Below are positions 1-13,200 of a DNA stretch of 64,000 nt, in pieces. The stretch spans positions 424,501-488,500 of the forward strand of contig JAFMOC010000269.1 of the NCBI GenBank assembly GCA_019802505.1, read 5' to 3'. Each line of letters starts with the position of its first letter. Position 1 is the stretch's first letter. The notes under the pieces were generated by a model. The model saw only the letters and a list, made by a program, of their open reading frames with translations. It made no database searches and had not been told where the DNA came from. Source of the DNA: Corydoras sp. C115. Taxonomy: Eukaryota > Chordata > Actinopteri > Siluriformes > Callichthyidae. The position numbers and the translations under genes are program-made.

Positions 1-383
1 AACGCCACAGCCTACCTGAGTATTGTTGCTGACCATGTCCATCCCTTTATGACTACAATGTACCCAACATCTGATGGCTACTTTCAGCAGGATAATGCGC
101 CATGTCATAAAGCTGGAATCATCTCAAACTGGTTTCTTGAACATGACAATGAGTTCACTGTACTCAAATGGCCTCCACAGTCACCAGATCTCAATCCAAT
201 AGAGCATCTTTGGGATGTGATGGAACGGAGGATTCGCATCATGGATGTGCAGCCGACAAATCTGCGGCAACTGTGTGATGCCATCATGTCAATATGGACC
301 AAACTCTCTGAGGCAGTTCGGAAGGCAAAACAGGGTCCAACCCGTTACTAGAATGGTGTACCTAATTAAGTGGCCGGTGAGTG
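1..383 (+). mobile_element. Tc1-like element, 3' end fragment
   Basis: Encodes the C-terminal part of a DD34E transposase (QQDNAPCHKA, PPQSPDLNPIEHLWD), ending GPTRY* at 349-351, then the terminal repeat ...tggccggtgagtg at 371-383. It is the same family as 54813-55993. Relative to that copy, about 15 codons are missing in frame after KLSE. The 5' part lies before the window. Confidence 0.88.
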
Positions 384-856
384 TGTATAAATAAATATAT
401 ATATATATATATTCAAATTCAAATTATTCAAAAATAATAAAAATAAATAAAGGAAAATACATGAATCAAGGAAAATTATCTGCCAGTGTAATGAGTAAAT
501 TTATCATGTTAAGATTCCTTAAAATAAAATAATGTTTTTAAAAACGAGGGTATTTATCTTTATTTAGATTATTATTAAGTCAAAAATCAAGATTTGTCAC
601 ATTTTATAAGATTTTCTGAGTTGGTAAGATTTCATTCTTTGCAGTGCAGAATTGTTTAAACAAAGTTTATGATCTGGTAACAATGGAAGGGGGAGGAGGA
701 TTGTTGGGGCCTATCCCAGTACCCTCCTACAGGTTACCATCTGTTACCAGATGAAAGTCTGAGACAGTTCGTTGAAAAACTCTGCTTTTTTATTTTTTAT
801 TTTTTATTTTATAAGCTTACACAATAATAATTCTTATGGATTTTCAGATTTCAAAC
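384..856. other. AT-rich elapor1 intron sequence
   Basis: Short (ta)n after the Tc1 end, AT-rich, no recognised element or exon. Confidence 0.6.
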
Positions 857-928
857 TTTTTGGACTGGGGGAGGAAACCGGAGAACCTGGAGGAACCCCA
901 TGTGGACACGGGGAGGACATGAAAGTAG
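857..928 (-). repeat. SINE-A fragment (reverse)
   Basis: Matches only the middle of the family (tttttggactg...gaggacatg). Confidence 0.7.
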
Positions 929-965
929 CCATACCCATACCGCCCATCTCCTTAACGTGATCACT

Positions 966-1290
966 CAATCCCAGTGGTGTAGTCGTTAGTATGTCCTCTT
1001 CTCAGTACTGGGAATCTATTCTGGGTGTAGTTTGCATGTTCTCCCCATGTCTACATGGGTTTCTTTTGGGTTCTCCGGTTTCCTCCCACAGTCCCAAAAC
1101 ATGGATTCAAGGTGAATTGGCTACTCTAAAATGACCCTCACCATGTGTGTGAGTGAGTGTGTTCCCAGTGACCATGCCCATCCTGTCCTGGGTGTATCTG
1201 CCCACTGCCTGAAACGTTTTCCCCTGGATGGGCATGGGGAACCCCCCCCCCAACTCTGGTAGAGGATTAAGCTAAAGATAAAAGAAGAGA
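966..1290 (+). repeat. SINE-A, tRNA-derived head (diverged copy)
   Basis: Head-to-tail copy with a degraded A box (gtggtgtagtcgttag) and a body through ctgggtgtatctgccc and ctggatgggcatggggaac. The family is defined by an A box (tggcttagtggtt), a B box (ggttcgaatcc), a conserved body and a (gaat)n/(ggat)n tail. Confidence 0.8.
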
Positions 1291-1985
1291 TGAGGTGTAA
1301 TTATAGATCGACAAAGCTGTTAAAGAAAATTACAGGTTTCAACTCCACAGCAAGAATCAGTTTGAGCACACAGTGAATATTGGTTAATTCAGAGCAGTAT
1401 TTAGTGGTTGATTGAATCGTAATGTTTAAAGCAGGGAAATCCCCAACTGTGTTTCTCCTGAACGTCTTATCATGTTACAAAAATCAGAGCAGAACAAAAC
1501 ACTAGAACCCTATTCAGAAATATTCAGAGTATATGATGCTGGTGATGGGATCGTGATGTATAACCTGATGTACGTCCCCTGTGAGCCGAGGACGTCAGCA
1601 GAGTGTATAAATGCAATGCTGTCACAGTCTATTTGGATGCACTGTGGGAACAGCAGGAGGGGGGGAACGCGGGGAACACTGATTAGCATGACAGAGCACA
1701 GCCTTATCTATCTTTCAGCATGCGCACACACACACACACATACACACACACAGATAGAACACAATGTGCACTTTAAAGACCTTCTCCCTGCTCATAATTT
1801 AACCTGTTATCGCTGGAAGTCAGAGAACCGATCATTACTATTCAAACACTGCTGGACAAATGTACGCCATTGTCATGACAACAGTCGCCACCATTACTGT
1901 CTCCCTGACCATTACTGTCTCCCTGGTAACTACCAGCAACCAGACGCTGCCCACCACACCCTCTCTAAAGTGTTCATCAAAGAAC
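1291..1985. other. Intronic sequence without recognised gene
   Basis: Contains a CA run (1726-1751) and an open frame of 182 codons that ends inside a SINE. Judged non-coding. Confidence 0.6.
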
Positions 1986-2316
1986 ATCCATCCATCATCT
2001 TCTGCTTTATCCTCTATTAGGGTCGCGGGAGGGGGGGGGTTCCCCATGCCCATCCAGGAGAGAATGTTTCGGCTGCTGGGTAGATACAGGACGCCAATCT
2101 ATCGCTGGGTACACACTCACTCACACGGACACACTCTACATGGGGCAATTTAAAGCATTCAATTGACCTTGATCCATGTTTTTGGACTGTGGGAGGAAAC
2201 CAGAGAACCCGGAGGGAACCCACACGGACACGGGGAGAACATGCAAACTCCACCCAGATTGGGATTCGAACCGGGAATCTCCAGCTCTGAGAGGAGAACA
2301 TGCTAAACACTAAGCC
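1986..2316 (-). repeat. SINE-A, near full length (reverse)
   Basis: Tail (atcc)n at the left, B box gattcgaaccggg near 2262, head aacactaagccc at the right. It lies 3' of an uncharacterised stretch with CA repeat. Confidence 0.85.
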
Positions 2317-2459
2317 CCATCAAAGAACATTCCTGTTGCAATTAAAAAGCGGTTTAATGAAATGTATTTTTGTTGAATAAATGTTATTTTAATTTAATTT
2401 AATTTCATTTCATTTCATTTCATTTAATTTCATTTCATTTCATTTAATTTTCTTAGTAA

Positions 2460-2870
2460 AGTCTTTGTGTTACAGATGCCTGGGGCACCTGTCCCTCATT
2501 AATTACTCATGGACTCCGTTGGGTGATTGGTTTGTTTTTGTACACGTGATTGGGTGTTTTCGTATTTAGTTTCTGTATTCTCTCTCCCCCGTGCACGTCT
2601 TTGTTTGCGGTAATATCCCGATGTTAGTTTGTTCGTTTCGTTCCCCCTTTTCTGTTGGTGTCCCTACACCATTTTTAAACAATAAATTCCGTTTTGTTCC
2701 GTTTTGTGTCTTGAACTCTCCTTTCGCGCTCAACCACGGTGCGGCGCTGCGCATTACTCCCGCGCAGGTTGTATTCGTGGAAGCGTTTTGTCCGACGGAC
2801 TGGCGTACGCATTTTTCCCTGCGTAGCCGATTCCCGGGGAAGGATGGATGAGTTGCTAACACTTTGGATG
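2460..2870 (+). other. Unclassified unique-looking block, possibly a solo LTR
   Basis: Composition and layout (AATAAA at 2681-2686 followed by GT/T-rich sequence, GC-rich 3' part) resemble the R-U5 part of an LTR. No matching second copy in the window and no clear TSD. Confidence 0.2.
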
Positions 2871-2902
2871 CTTCACTGCCGATTTAAAATATGTTTATCG
2901 TG

Positions 2903-2990
2903 GGGTGAGGTAGCTCAGTGGTTCAGGCGTTGTGGTATCCATCTGAAGGTTGTGGGTTCAAATCCCTGGTCCACTGAAGTTACCACTGTA
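2903..2990 (+). repeat. SINE-B head, 5' half of a split copy
   Basis: tRNA-like A box (tagctcagtggttcagg) and B box (gggttcaaatccc). The copy continues after the Tc1 insertion at 4714. Confidence 0.85.
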
Positions 2991-3058
2991 CAGTCATGGC
3001 CAAAAGTTTTGAGAATGATACAAATATTAATTTTTACAAAGTCTACTGCTTCAGTTTT

Positions 3059-3394
3059 CATTCATTCATTCATTCATTATCTCCCGCTTTATCCTCTATT
3101 AGGGTCGCGGTGGGGTTCCCCATGCCCATCCAGGGGAGAACGTCTCGGGCGCTGGGCAGATACACCCAGGACAGGGCGCCAATCCATCGCTGGGTACACA
3201 CTCACTATGGGGCAATTTAGAAAACTCAATTAACTTGATCCATGTTTTTGGACTGTGGGAGGAAACCGGAGAACCCGGAGGAAACCCACACGGACACAGG
3301 GAGAACATGGAAACTCCACCCAGATGGGGATTCGAACCGGGAATCCCTAGCGCTGAGAGGCGAACGTGCTAACCACTAAGCCACCGTGCCGCCT
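3059..3394 (-). repeat. SINE-A inserted in Tc1, with 12-bp target duplication
   Basis: Full-length copy in reverse, flanked by TGCTTCAGTTTT (3047-3058 and 3395-3406). The second Tc1 copy at 14786 has the uninterrupted site. Confidence 0.93.
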
Positions 3395-3705
3395 TGCTTC
3401 AGTTTTTATAATGGAAATTTGCATATACTCCAGAATGTTATAAAGAGTGATCAGCTTAACAGCAATTAATTGCAAAGTCAATATTTGCCTAAAAAATGAA
3501 CTTTATCCCCCAAAACACATTTCAACTTCATTGCAGCCCTGCCTTAAAAGCTAATATCGTTTCAGTGATTGCTCCATTAACACAGGTGTGGGTGTTGATG
3601 AGGACAGGGCTGGAGATCAATCTGTCATGATTATGTAAGAATGACACCACTGGACACTTTAAAAGGAGGCTGGTGCTTGGCATCATTGTTTCTCTTCTGT
3701 TAACC

Positions 3706-4540
3706 ATGGTTATCTCTAAAAAAACACGTGCAGTCATCATTGCACTGCACAAAAATGGCATAACAGGGAAGAGTATCGCAGCTAGAAAGATTGCACCTCA
3801 GTCAACAATCTATCGCATCATTAAGAACTTCAAGGAGAGAGGTTCTCCAGCAGTGCAGAGCTTGCTCAGGAATGGCAGCAGGCAGGTGTGAGTGCATCTG
3901 CATGCACTGTGAGGCGGAGACTCTTGGAGCCATGTCTGGTCTCAAGGAGGGCTGCTGAGGACTGGGGTAAAGTCATTTTTTTTCTGATGAATCCCCTTTC
4001 TGATTGATTGGGACATCTGGAAAACAGCTTATTCAGAGAAGACGAGGTGAGCGCTACCACCAGTCTTGTCTCATGCCAACTGTAAAGCATCCTGAAACCA
4101 TTCATGTGTGGGGTTGCTTCTCAGCCAAGGGAATCGGCTCTCTCACAGTCTTGCCTAAAAACACAGCCATGAATAAAGAATGCTACCAGAATGTCCTTCT
4201 CCTAACCATCCAAGAGCAGTTTGGTGATCAACAATGCCTTTTCCAGCATGATGGAGCACCTTGCCATAAAGCAAAGGTGATAACTACATGGCTCAGGGAA
4301 CAAAACATAGAGATTTTGGGTCCATGACCTGGAAACTCCCCCGATCTTAAACCCATTGAGAACTTGTGGTCAATCATCAAGAGACGGGTGGACAAACAAA
4401 AACATTCTGACAAAATACAAGCATTGATTGTGCAAGAATGGACTGCTATCAGTCAGCATTTGGTCCAGAAGTTGATTCAGAGCATGCCAGGGAGAATTGC
4501 AGAGGTCCTGAAGAAGAAGGATCAACACTGCAAATATTGA
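3706..4540 (+). pseudogene. Tc1-like transposase, broken
   Basis: IS630-Tc1-mariner transposase. An N-terminal paired-like HTH ends at a stop near 3889. A second frame covers the catalytic core to a stop at 4325-4327, and the remaining C-terminus (NLWSIIKRRVDKQK, QHCKY*) continues to 4540. The first catalytic Asp region near 3980 is out of frame, so the copy is non-functional. Confidence 0.8.
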
Positions 4541-4713
4541 CTGCATTAACTCATTCTAACTGTCAATAAAAGCTTTTGTTACTCATAATATGATTGCAAT
4601 TATATTTCTGTATGTGATGAAAACATCTGACAAACACACATAAAAACCAGAGGGCAGCAGATCATGTGAAAATATAATATTTGTGTCATTCTCAAAACTT
4701 TTGGCCATGACTG

Positions 4714-4835
4714 TATGTTCTTGAGTAGGAGCCTTAACCCTCATTACTTCAGCGGGCGCTGTATCAACCCTGTGCCCTCTTTGTAAGTCGCTTTGGATAA
4801 AAGCGCCTGCTAAATGACCAAAAGTAAATGTCATG
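4714..4835 (+). repeat. SINE-B tail, 3' half of the split copy
   Basis: Runs through ccttaaccctcattacttca to gtcgctttggataaaagcgc and ctgctaaatgac, the 3' end shared by many fish SINEs. Confidence 0.85.
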
Positions 4836-4923
4836 TCATATGAAGTAAGAGGTTTATAGATCGTCGGGTCATTTAGTTCTGAATTAGTTAAATAATTAGA
4901 TTTGTTTGTGCTCTGTGTTTCAG

Positions 4924-5041
4924 ACAGATTACTATTTCGAGTACACAGAGTGTGACAGCACCGGCTCGCGCTGGAGGGTGGCCATCCCTCACAGACCAGG
5001 CAACTGCACCTTACCAGAGCCGGTCAGAGGCACCGACTGCA
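4924..5041 (+). CDS. elapor1: elapor1 exon (first in window), residues 1-39
   Basis: Acceptor tgtttcag; donor A|gtacgt; ends in phase 1. It encodes TDYYFEYTECDSTGSRWRVA and on to GTDC, the conserved N-terminal ELAPOR block. The exon with the signal peptide must lie before base 1, because no candidate was found in 1-4923. A (GT)n run starts about 30 nt into the next intron. Confidence 0.93.
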
Positions 5042-5070
5042 GTACGTCCTCTGCTGAGACGCTGGTTTGC

Positions 5071-5106
<36 letters not shown>

Positions 5107-6078
5107 GTGTGCACATTGGCAGTGAACCAGATGAGACACCACCCTGTTTAATATACACTGCCTGCAAAATGTTTGTCTGTTTTTAATGCTGCATTAAATT
5201 CGTTATTCTCTGCACATCAACACAAAGCAGAACATCCATTCAGAACGCATGTGATACATAACATCTTAATTATTAAGTACTCTTCACACAAATGCTTATT
5301 CATTATTTATTACTTGTTCAGTTTTATTAATGAGTTGTATGTTTTGAGAGATTATTGACATGATGCTCAGGTAACATTCACAGTCTTTACAAAATAAAGA
5401 TTAAACATTTAGATTTTTTATATTAATTCATTTTAATAAGTGTATTAATGTAATCAGCTTAACATAAAGATGTTAAATAAATGACTGTAAACATTCTCTC
5501 ATCAATTATTAGTAATATTCTTTAATTACATAGTACAAACGTCTTTCTCATTATCTTCGTCTTTTTTTGGGCAGATACACTCAGGACAGAGCGCCAATCA
5601 ATGGCTTTAATTATTTACTTATTTTATTTGATGTAAGCATTATTTTTTAATGAATTTGGCCTTTTATTTTTGCCTTTTTTTGACAAAATAGAAAATGCTA
5701 ATGAAAGCTGCAGAATGCAGGATTATAACTGTATTGTACACACAGTGAGTAAGTTTAGTATGAAAATGTTTCTTTATTTGAAACGTATTTGTGTGACACC
5801 CACGTTATCCTGTTTTTATCTGTTCTAAGCGTTCTCCTGTGAAGCTGGCGAGTTTTTGGAGATGGCGTCTCAGAAGTGTACAGCCTGTGCAGCGGGCTCT
5901 TACTCTCTTGGCAGCGGCGTTCGCTTCGATCAGTGGGACTCCATCCCCTCGGAATTCAGCAGCTTCGCCACCTACATGGAGCCGGAGGGCGCGGGGGACG
6001 AGACTCTGTCCTGCAACAAGTCAGTCATCCCAGAAAACATGACCGTGATGAAGAAAGTCTACCAGCATACCATTAAAC

Positions 6079-6138
<60 letters not shown>

Positions 6139-8736
6139 TCATCATGGACCCCGCAGGGATCTCATTTGGAGTCAAATCGAGATGAGTGCACAGTTTCTCT
6201 GGTGTATGCAGTTCACCTGATGAAACAAGGTTCTGTCTCCTTCGACTATCAATACGTCGACAACAACATCTTCTTCGAGTTTTTCGTAAGTCTGATTGTC
6301 TTCACTCAGAAACGTAAAACCATAAGTCAGCATCATGAAGCTGAGGACACGGCGTTATGTTTCAGATACAGAATGATCAGTGTCAGGAGATGGATCAGAC
6401 AGCAGATCAGAAATGGATCAAACTGACCTCCAACGGTGAATGGGGAACACACACGGTCAGTGAACGCTCACGGCTGACACATACATTCACCATCAATACC
6501 TCATCTGCCATCTGGCTTTCTACACGTTCTCCATTTTCCTCCCACAGTCCAAATACATGGATTCAAGGTGAATCGGCTGCTCTAAATTGCCCCTATATAG
6601 TCTGTGTGTGAGTGAGTGTGTGAGTAGCGCCTCATGTGACCCCCCCTTGACTCTATTAAAGAATTAAGCAGACAATAATGAGATCAGATGAATGAATTCA
6701 TCACCAGCTGCTTTTGTATTAAGTTATTTTAAAAAACCTACACTTTTACTCCATTAACTAACTAATGAATTCCTGATTAATAACTTAATTGAATCATTTA
6801 AATGAAGCACATATTGTGGACTTTATTAGCAGTGACACACATTGGTCAGGACCAATAATTTACACTTTTATTAGTCCATTGCTTGCTTTATTACTTTTAA
6901 TCAGGCTTATAATTTTGATTTACATTTCCAGTTTTATTCTGCTGTTTCACATCATATACGTCATTTAAAAACATTTTATATATATGTGTAAACCATAAAA
7001 GGATTAACCGTGTGTATATGTTGTGTGTTGTGCATTTTTATTTTATCTTGTAGGTGAATCTTAAATCCGGCACTAATATTTTGTACTGGAGGACCACAGG
7101 GATTCTTTTGGGAGGAAAGCCGGTAAAGCCCGTCCTGCTGAAAAACATTCAGATTGAAGGTGCAGTTCCTAACGTCTGCTGTTTATAAGACATCAGAAAC
7201 ACTGATCCATAACGCATTATAAATGCATTTATAAAAGATCCATAATGCTTAATAACACGTGTATAATTTTCTGTTTATCTACACAGATGTTCATAATCAC
7301 AGTCAGAAAGAGTTATATCAGTGACATAAGGCCTCACAACACAAAATGTTATAATGCATTATAATATAAACTTTGGATTCCTCACTGAACACAAGATTTC
7401 AGTTTTACTTGAAGTCAATAAAGAGCATTTATGATCTTATCTTAATTAATAAGATAAGTAATTATGTACCACTATTAATGACGTCTTCTTTATAGAGATG
7501 ACAACAATTTACCAATATACCTGCAAAGAGAGCTTATAATCATTTATAAAGCCTGTTTCAGGAAAGGCATTAATTGACATTAATTGGCATTATTTGACAT
7601 TAATTGGCATTAATGACAACAATTTACCAATAAACCTGCAAAGAGAGCTTATAATCATTTGTAAAGCCTTATAATCATTTATGTAACCCATCCATGCAGC
7701 AAAACACACACACACACACATACACACACACTGAGTGAATTAAGCACACAGTAAGTAAGCATATGTACAGGGAACCTGGGGAGCGATGGGGGTTGGTGGG
7801 AATGTGAGTCGAACCGGGTGAGTCGAACTCATATGGAGATGGACCAACAGATGCTCATGACAAGTTTTATAAAGCAATATGAATAGTTCATAAAGCTTAA
7901 TTAATGTATTAATAATGCATTATGAATACTGGATTCATAGAAAGACATCAGTAATTAATTAGTTAGTGAGGAAACAAGAAAATGTATTTAAGAGAAACAC
8001 AAATCAATATTGTTTCATTGATAATGTTTTATGTTCTGTATTGGTTAGGTCGTTTATGTCCAGTCAGCAGATGGGTTAACGTGGGCTCCTAATATTCAGT
8101 ACATCATTCATTGCCTTTGTGTGTGTGTGTATATCCATGTGATGTCTCTAGGTGTGGCGTACACTTCAGAGTGTTTCCCATGTAGACCGGGCACCTTCAG
8201 TAAAACCCCCGGCTCATCGTTTTGTGACCTCTGTCCCAGGAACACCTACTCCGGCAAAGGAGCAAGCTCATGTACCCCCTGTCCCAAGGATCAGTATTCT
8301 GGTATATATTCCAAAACACACACACACCTCACAGACCAGACATCAGATGTTTTCCTTGCGTGGCTTCAGACTCTATGGTTTATGATTGTAAATGATAAAG
8401 GTTTTTAAAACCTATTAAGGCATGAGACTGAGCAGGAATCAGATACATTCCAGCCACAGAAATGCTTCCCCTCCATAAGTGGCAGATAACGAATGAATAA
8501 TTAATTTATGGATTGTACATTGTCAGTAGGTAATTCTATAAATAATATTAATTACCACAGTGGCTTAGTGTTTGGCATGTTCTCTCAGCACTAGGGATTC
8601 CCGGTTCGAATCCTCATCTGGGTGGAGTTTCCATGTTGTCCCCGTGTCCGTGTGGGTTTCCTCCGGGTTCTCTGGTTTCCTCCCACAGTCCAAAAACATG
8701 GATCAAGTCAATTGAGTTCTCCAAATTGCCCCATAT

Positions 8737-8772
<36 letters not shown>

Positions 8773-10220
8773 TGAGTGTGTGCCCAGTGATAGATTGGCG
8801 CCTTGTCCTGGGTGTATCTGCCCAGCGCCCGAAACGTTCTCCCCTGGATGGGCATTGGGAACCCCTCCCCACAACCCTAATAGAGGATAAAAGCGGAAGA
8901 TAGTGAATGAATGAATGAATATTAATTACATGATTCAGAAAGTCCATGGAAACCTTTTTGTCCTAAACACAGATGTCTGAAATAAATACAGAGTGTCTGT
9001 GATTATCATGGATCATAAATGTTTCAGTTGTGATTTCTTGGTCGTATTTTCAGAGGAAGGCTGGTCAGAGTGTAAGGAGAAGCCACCATGTTCAGAAAAA
9101 GATTACTTTCAGATCCACTCCGCCTGTGACAGCAGTGGCAAGGTGTAGCATTTACACACGACACAAAAACATGTGATATTCAGATTGATTCAGATAGAGA
9201 CGGGTGTGTAAAGTGCTGTTACTCCTTCAGACTCAGCTGTTATATCGATGGGTGGAACCCAAGGTGTGTGTGGAGAACGTTCCCGGAGCATTGAAGTTGC
9301 CCCCTTCGGGAGATAAAGAGGACTGTCCACCCTGCAACCCGGGCTTTTACACACACAACTCCTCCACCTGCCTGCCCTGCCCACCAGGGACCTTCTCCAA
9401 TGGGACCACAGGTACCACATGTTTTACTTTAAGAATGATCCTTTGAAAATAAAACCGATATAAAATGAATAGTTCCGCTCTTTAAATCAGTGTGACATCA
9501 TTAGCAATACCCCCCCTCTGAGCTTCACATTGGTGTCAGTGTGTGATATACAATACATTATTTTAAATCATAAAATACAGATTAATATAAACAGAGATCA
9601 GCACTAAACCTGTTACACTGTTTAGAAACTGTGTTCTGTGATTTGGCCACTAGATGGTAGTGTTTGACGTTTACATAAAGTTTATAAACCGATTAGTTTT
9701 GTTTGTGCAAATTACATTACATTACTGAAGATCATATTATTAATGATTTAGTTTTTAATAAAGACATTTCTGAAACAGAGCTTGTTTCTTATTATAGTGT
9801 GTTTGTAAGTGTTTTATTAAAGCAATCAGACACACGACGTTGTGTACTATTGGGAATAAATCATGTAAAGAGGTGGAGCTGTTCTTATTTATTAATGTTT
9901 AAACAAGTAGGCTTTACATACAGTAATATAATAATAATTTATTTCTTTGTTTTATTTGATATTCATCAGTGTATATTCTATCTCTTTGAGATCAGGACTG
10001 GAACACCGTTGTAGTGCAGATGATCACTGCAGATGTACACATTTCGTTGTTGACCAGCTGTTTTTGTGCAGATTGCCAGGCGTGTCCTGCAGGAACCGAG
10101 CCATCGATCGGGTATGAGTACAAGTGGTGGAATGTTTTACCTAACAACATGAAAACCTCCTGTTTCAACGTGGGCAACTCCAAATGTGATGATATGAACG
10201 GTAAAAGAGAAAAAAAAAAA

Positions 10221-10251
<31 letters not shown>

Positions 10252-13200
10252 TTTAATTTTAAATAACTATAATTTTTTTTATAAAACCTGTTGCTAGTAC
10301 CAACCTACAGTGTGTGAGCGGCTCATTATAATATTCCATCAACATTAACCTTATTGTGACAGTAACAGTATTATAGTATTATAACAGTAAACAGTAAATG
10401 ATTATGAAGATCTCTTAATTTTATTTCATTTTAAATTACATGATGTTTCACAGCACAATATGTATTAATTGGATTAATACATATTGTGTATTAATAATTA
10501 AGTGGAGCTAAACCACACGACTAAAGAAAAAAGCAAAAATGCCAGAAACTGAGAAGTTTTTCACTGTTTTTCAATAAAAATTTTTGTGTTGATTTGAGTT
10601 GTTTTGTGATTGATTGATGGTTGTGTGTGCTCAGGCTGGGAGGTATCTGGAGACCATGTTCGCAGTGGAGTTGGAGGATCTGATAATGATTATCTCATTC
10701 TTTCACTTCGAGTGCCGGGATTTAAGTAAGTCTAAGTGTTTTCTGACTTAAGCTACACTCTATGACATGAGGTTCGTGATTCAAAGTGACTTACAATTAT
10801 CCAAATCTGATGGTTTGGTGGATTTGGGACTAAAAACTGGACTAAAGTACATGCAGAAGTTCAGATTATTAATGATTTAGTTTTTAATAAAGACATTTCT
10901 GAATCAGAGCTTGTTTTTTATTATAGTGTGTTTGTAAGTGTTTTATTAAAGCAATCAGACACTCGAGGTTGTGTATTATTGTGAATAAATCACGTAAAGA
11001 GGTGGAACTGTACTCCTCTACACGCCGGGACTAATAACACCTCTTTGGGGATTATTCAGAATAATGCCACGCCCTCGCGCACCTTATTGCTATTTAAGCC
11101 TCATGTATTATTGTTTTGTATTGTAAGAGCACTTTAAATGTCAGACACTGAGGATAATGACCTGCAGGCCTGTTACCCAACTTTCCCAGCGCGGTGCTTT
11201 GCTAACACAGGTCCCTTATACGGTATATAAAATGACCTTCATCAAACGATTCCCACAAACTCGTTAGAGAATAGATTTGTTTAAAAGGCACATGTATTCA
11301 CGGAGTCTGCCACCTCTTACTCACAGACTTCCAACTTCAGTAGCGGGGGTGACTGCGAGCGAGTTTGGCCGCATCACGTTCGTCTTCGAGACGATCTGCC
11401 AGGCGGACTGTGAACTGTACTTCATGATGGTGAACTCAGTTTATTATATTTTTAGCTGTGACGTTCATACCTGGACATTTTATTGATGATATTTATTTAT
11501 TATGTTTGGATTTTTTGTTTTTTAATTGTAGGACGTAAACAGAAAGAGTACGAATGTGGTTGAGTCATGGGAGGGGACCAAGAGCAGACGAGCGTACACA
11601 CACATCATGACGAAGAACGCGAGCGTTTCTTACACCTGGGCCTTCCAACGAACCAACAAGCCTTTAGATGTAAGTTTGGAATATATGCTTTCTGGTCTGA
11701 GGTTAGTAAGCTGTGATGAGATGGGATGAGACGGGAACGGACCACTGTTTAAAATAACAACCTGACCGCCTGACAGCGCTGGGGATCCTGCTTCGATTCA
11801 AAGATTCAAGGAGACTTTATTGTTGCTTGCCTCACGTGGTACCATTTTTGTTTAATGGACCCAGTTGCAATTTCTTTTAGAGGTAGAATTAAAAATTCTA
11901 ATTTAAATATTAGTTTCAGCATAGGGATAAAATATAAATAAAAAATCTAGAATATCCATGTAATAACAAACATAAATAAAGCAACAAAATTCATCCATCC
12001 ATCCATCCATCCATCCATCCATCCATCCATTATCTTCCACTTTATTCTCTATTAGGGTCGCGGAGGGGGGGTTCCCCCATGCCCATCCAGGGGAGAAAGT
12101 TTCGGGTGCTGGGCAGATACACCCAGGACAGGACGCCAATCTATTGCTGGGCACACACTCACTCAGACAAACACACTCTATATGGGGCAATTTGGAGAAT
12201 TCAATTGACCTTGATCCATGTTTTTGGACTGTGGGAGGAAACCGGAGAACCTGGAGGAAACCCACACGGACATGGGGAGGACATGGAAACTCCACCCAGA
12301 TGGGGATTCAAACCTGGAATCCCTAGTGCTGAGAAGAGAACTTGCCAACCACTAAGCCTATATGTGTATATATATATATATATATAGATGGTTAATCAAA
12401 TATCAAACATATATATATACACGTCAATGTTTAATCAATCCTTAATGAACATTCTTTTCCGCAGGGCCGTCATTATGTGAATGACATCGCAAAGATCTAC
12501 TCCATTAAAATAACGAATGCTCTGGATGGATCAGCGGCATCCTGCCATGCGTGTGCCATGATGAGTCAGCAGAGCGGCTCGTCCTGTGTGCCCTGCCCCG
12601 CTGGTCACTTCATAGACAAGGACACAAACCAGTGTCAGGAGTGCCCGCCCAACACCTTTCTGTCCGGACATCAGATCTATGGACAGGAGGCCTGCCAGCT
12701 GTGTGGTCCTGGCAGTAAGAGCAATAAGGTACATACACGTAACAGTGCGGGTCATTAACGTCCAGTTAGTCAGAGACATGCGGGAAGTCATCTTTGTTGT
12801 TGTTGTTGTTGTTGTTGTTGTGTTGCCAATGTATGTGCAAACCTGATCATCATCGCTGGTAAACATCACATTTACCCCAAATGTGTTTATTGGGGTCTGA
12901 AATCTGTACAGTTCATCACATAATTAATGCTTTCAAGTTCAAGTTCAAGTTATTTATTTATGTCGCGTTTTTTACAACAGTACATTGTCACAAAGCAGCT
13001 TTACAGAATTAAAAGCTTTTAAACCCCCAAAGAGCAAGCCGAAGCAACAGTGGCAAGAAAAAACTCCCTGTTATGTTGTTATTTAAGGAAGAAACCTTGT
13101 GAGGACCGAGACTCAGTGGGGGACTCGTCCTCCTTGAGCGGCCAGGCAGCAACAACAGTGTAGGACAGCTATGTACAGATATTAAACAAATGGAAAAACT

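Larger units (their letters stand above)
2991..4713 (+). mobile_element. Tc1-like element with cagtcatggcc ends, split by a SINE
   Basis: Ends are cagtcatggccaaaagtttt and its reverse complement, flanked by TA on both sides (2989-2990, 4714-4715). Decayed transposase pieces on +: an HTH part 3706-3888 (VISKKTRAVIIALHKNG) and a catalytic part about 4004-4540 (FQHDGAPCHKA; the PDLNPIENLW region follows a stop at 4325). It is inserted in the middle of a tRNA-derived SINE (2903-2990 and 4714-4835). Confidence 0.9.

Noticed and set aside
1472..2020. 182-codon open frame
   Set aside because: Crosses a CA microsatellite and ends inside a SINE; no recognisable domain or splice context.
2903..2990. 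Possible tRNA gene (A and B boxes)
   Set aside because: No complete cloverleaf judged likely, and the sequence continues into a SINE body after the Tc1 insertion.
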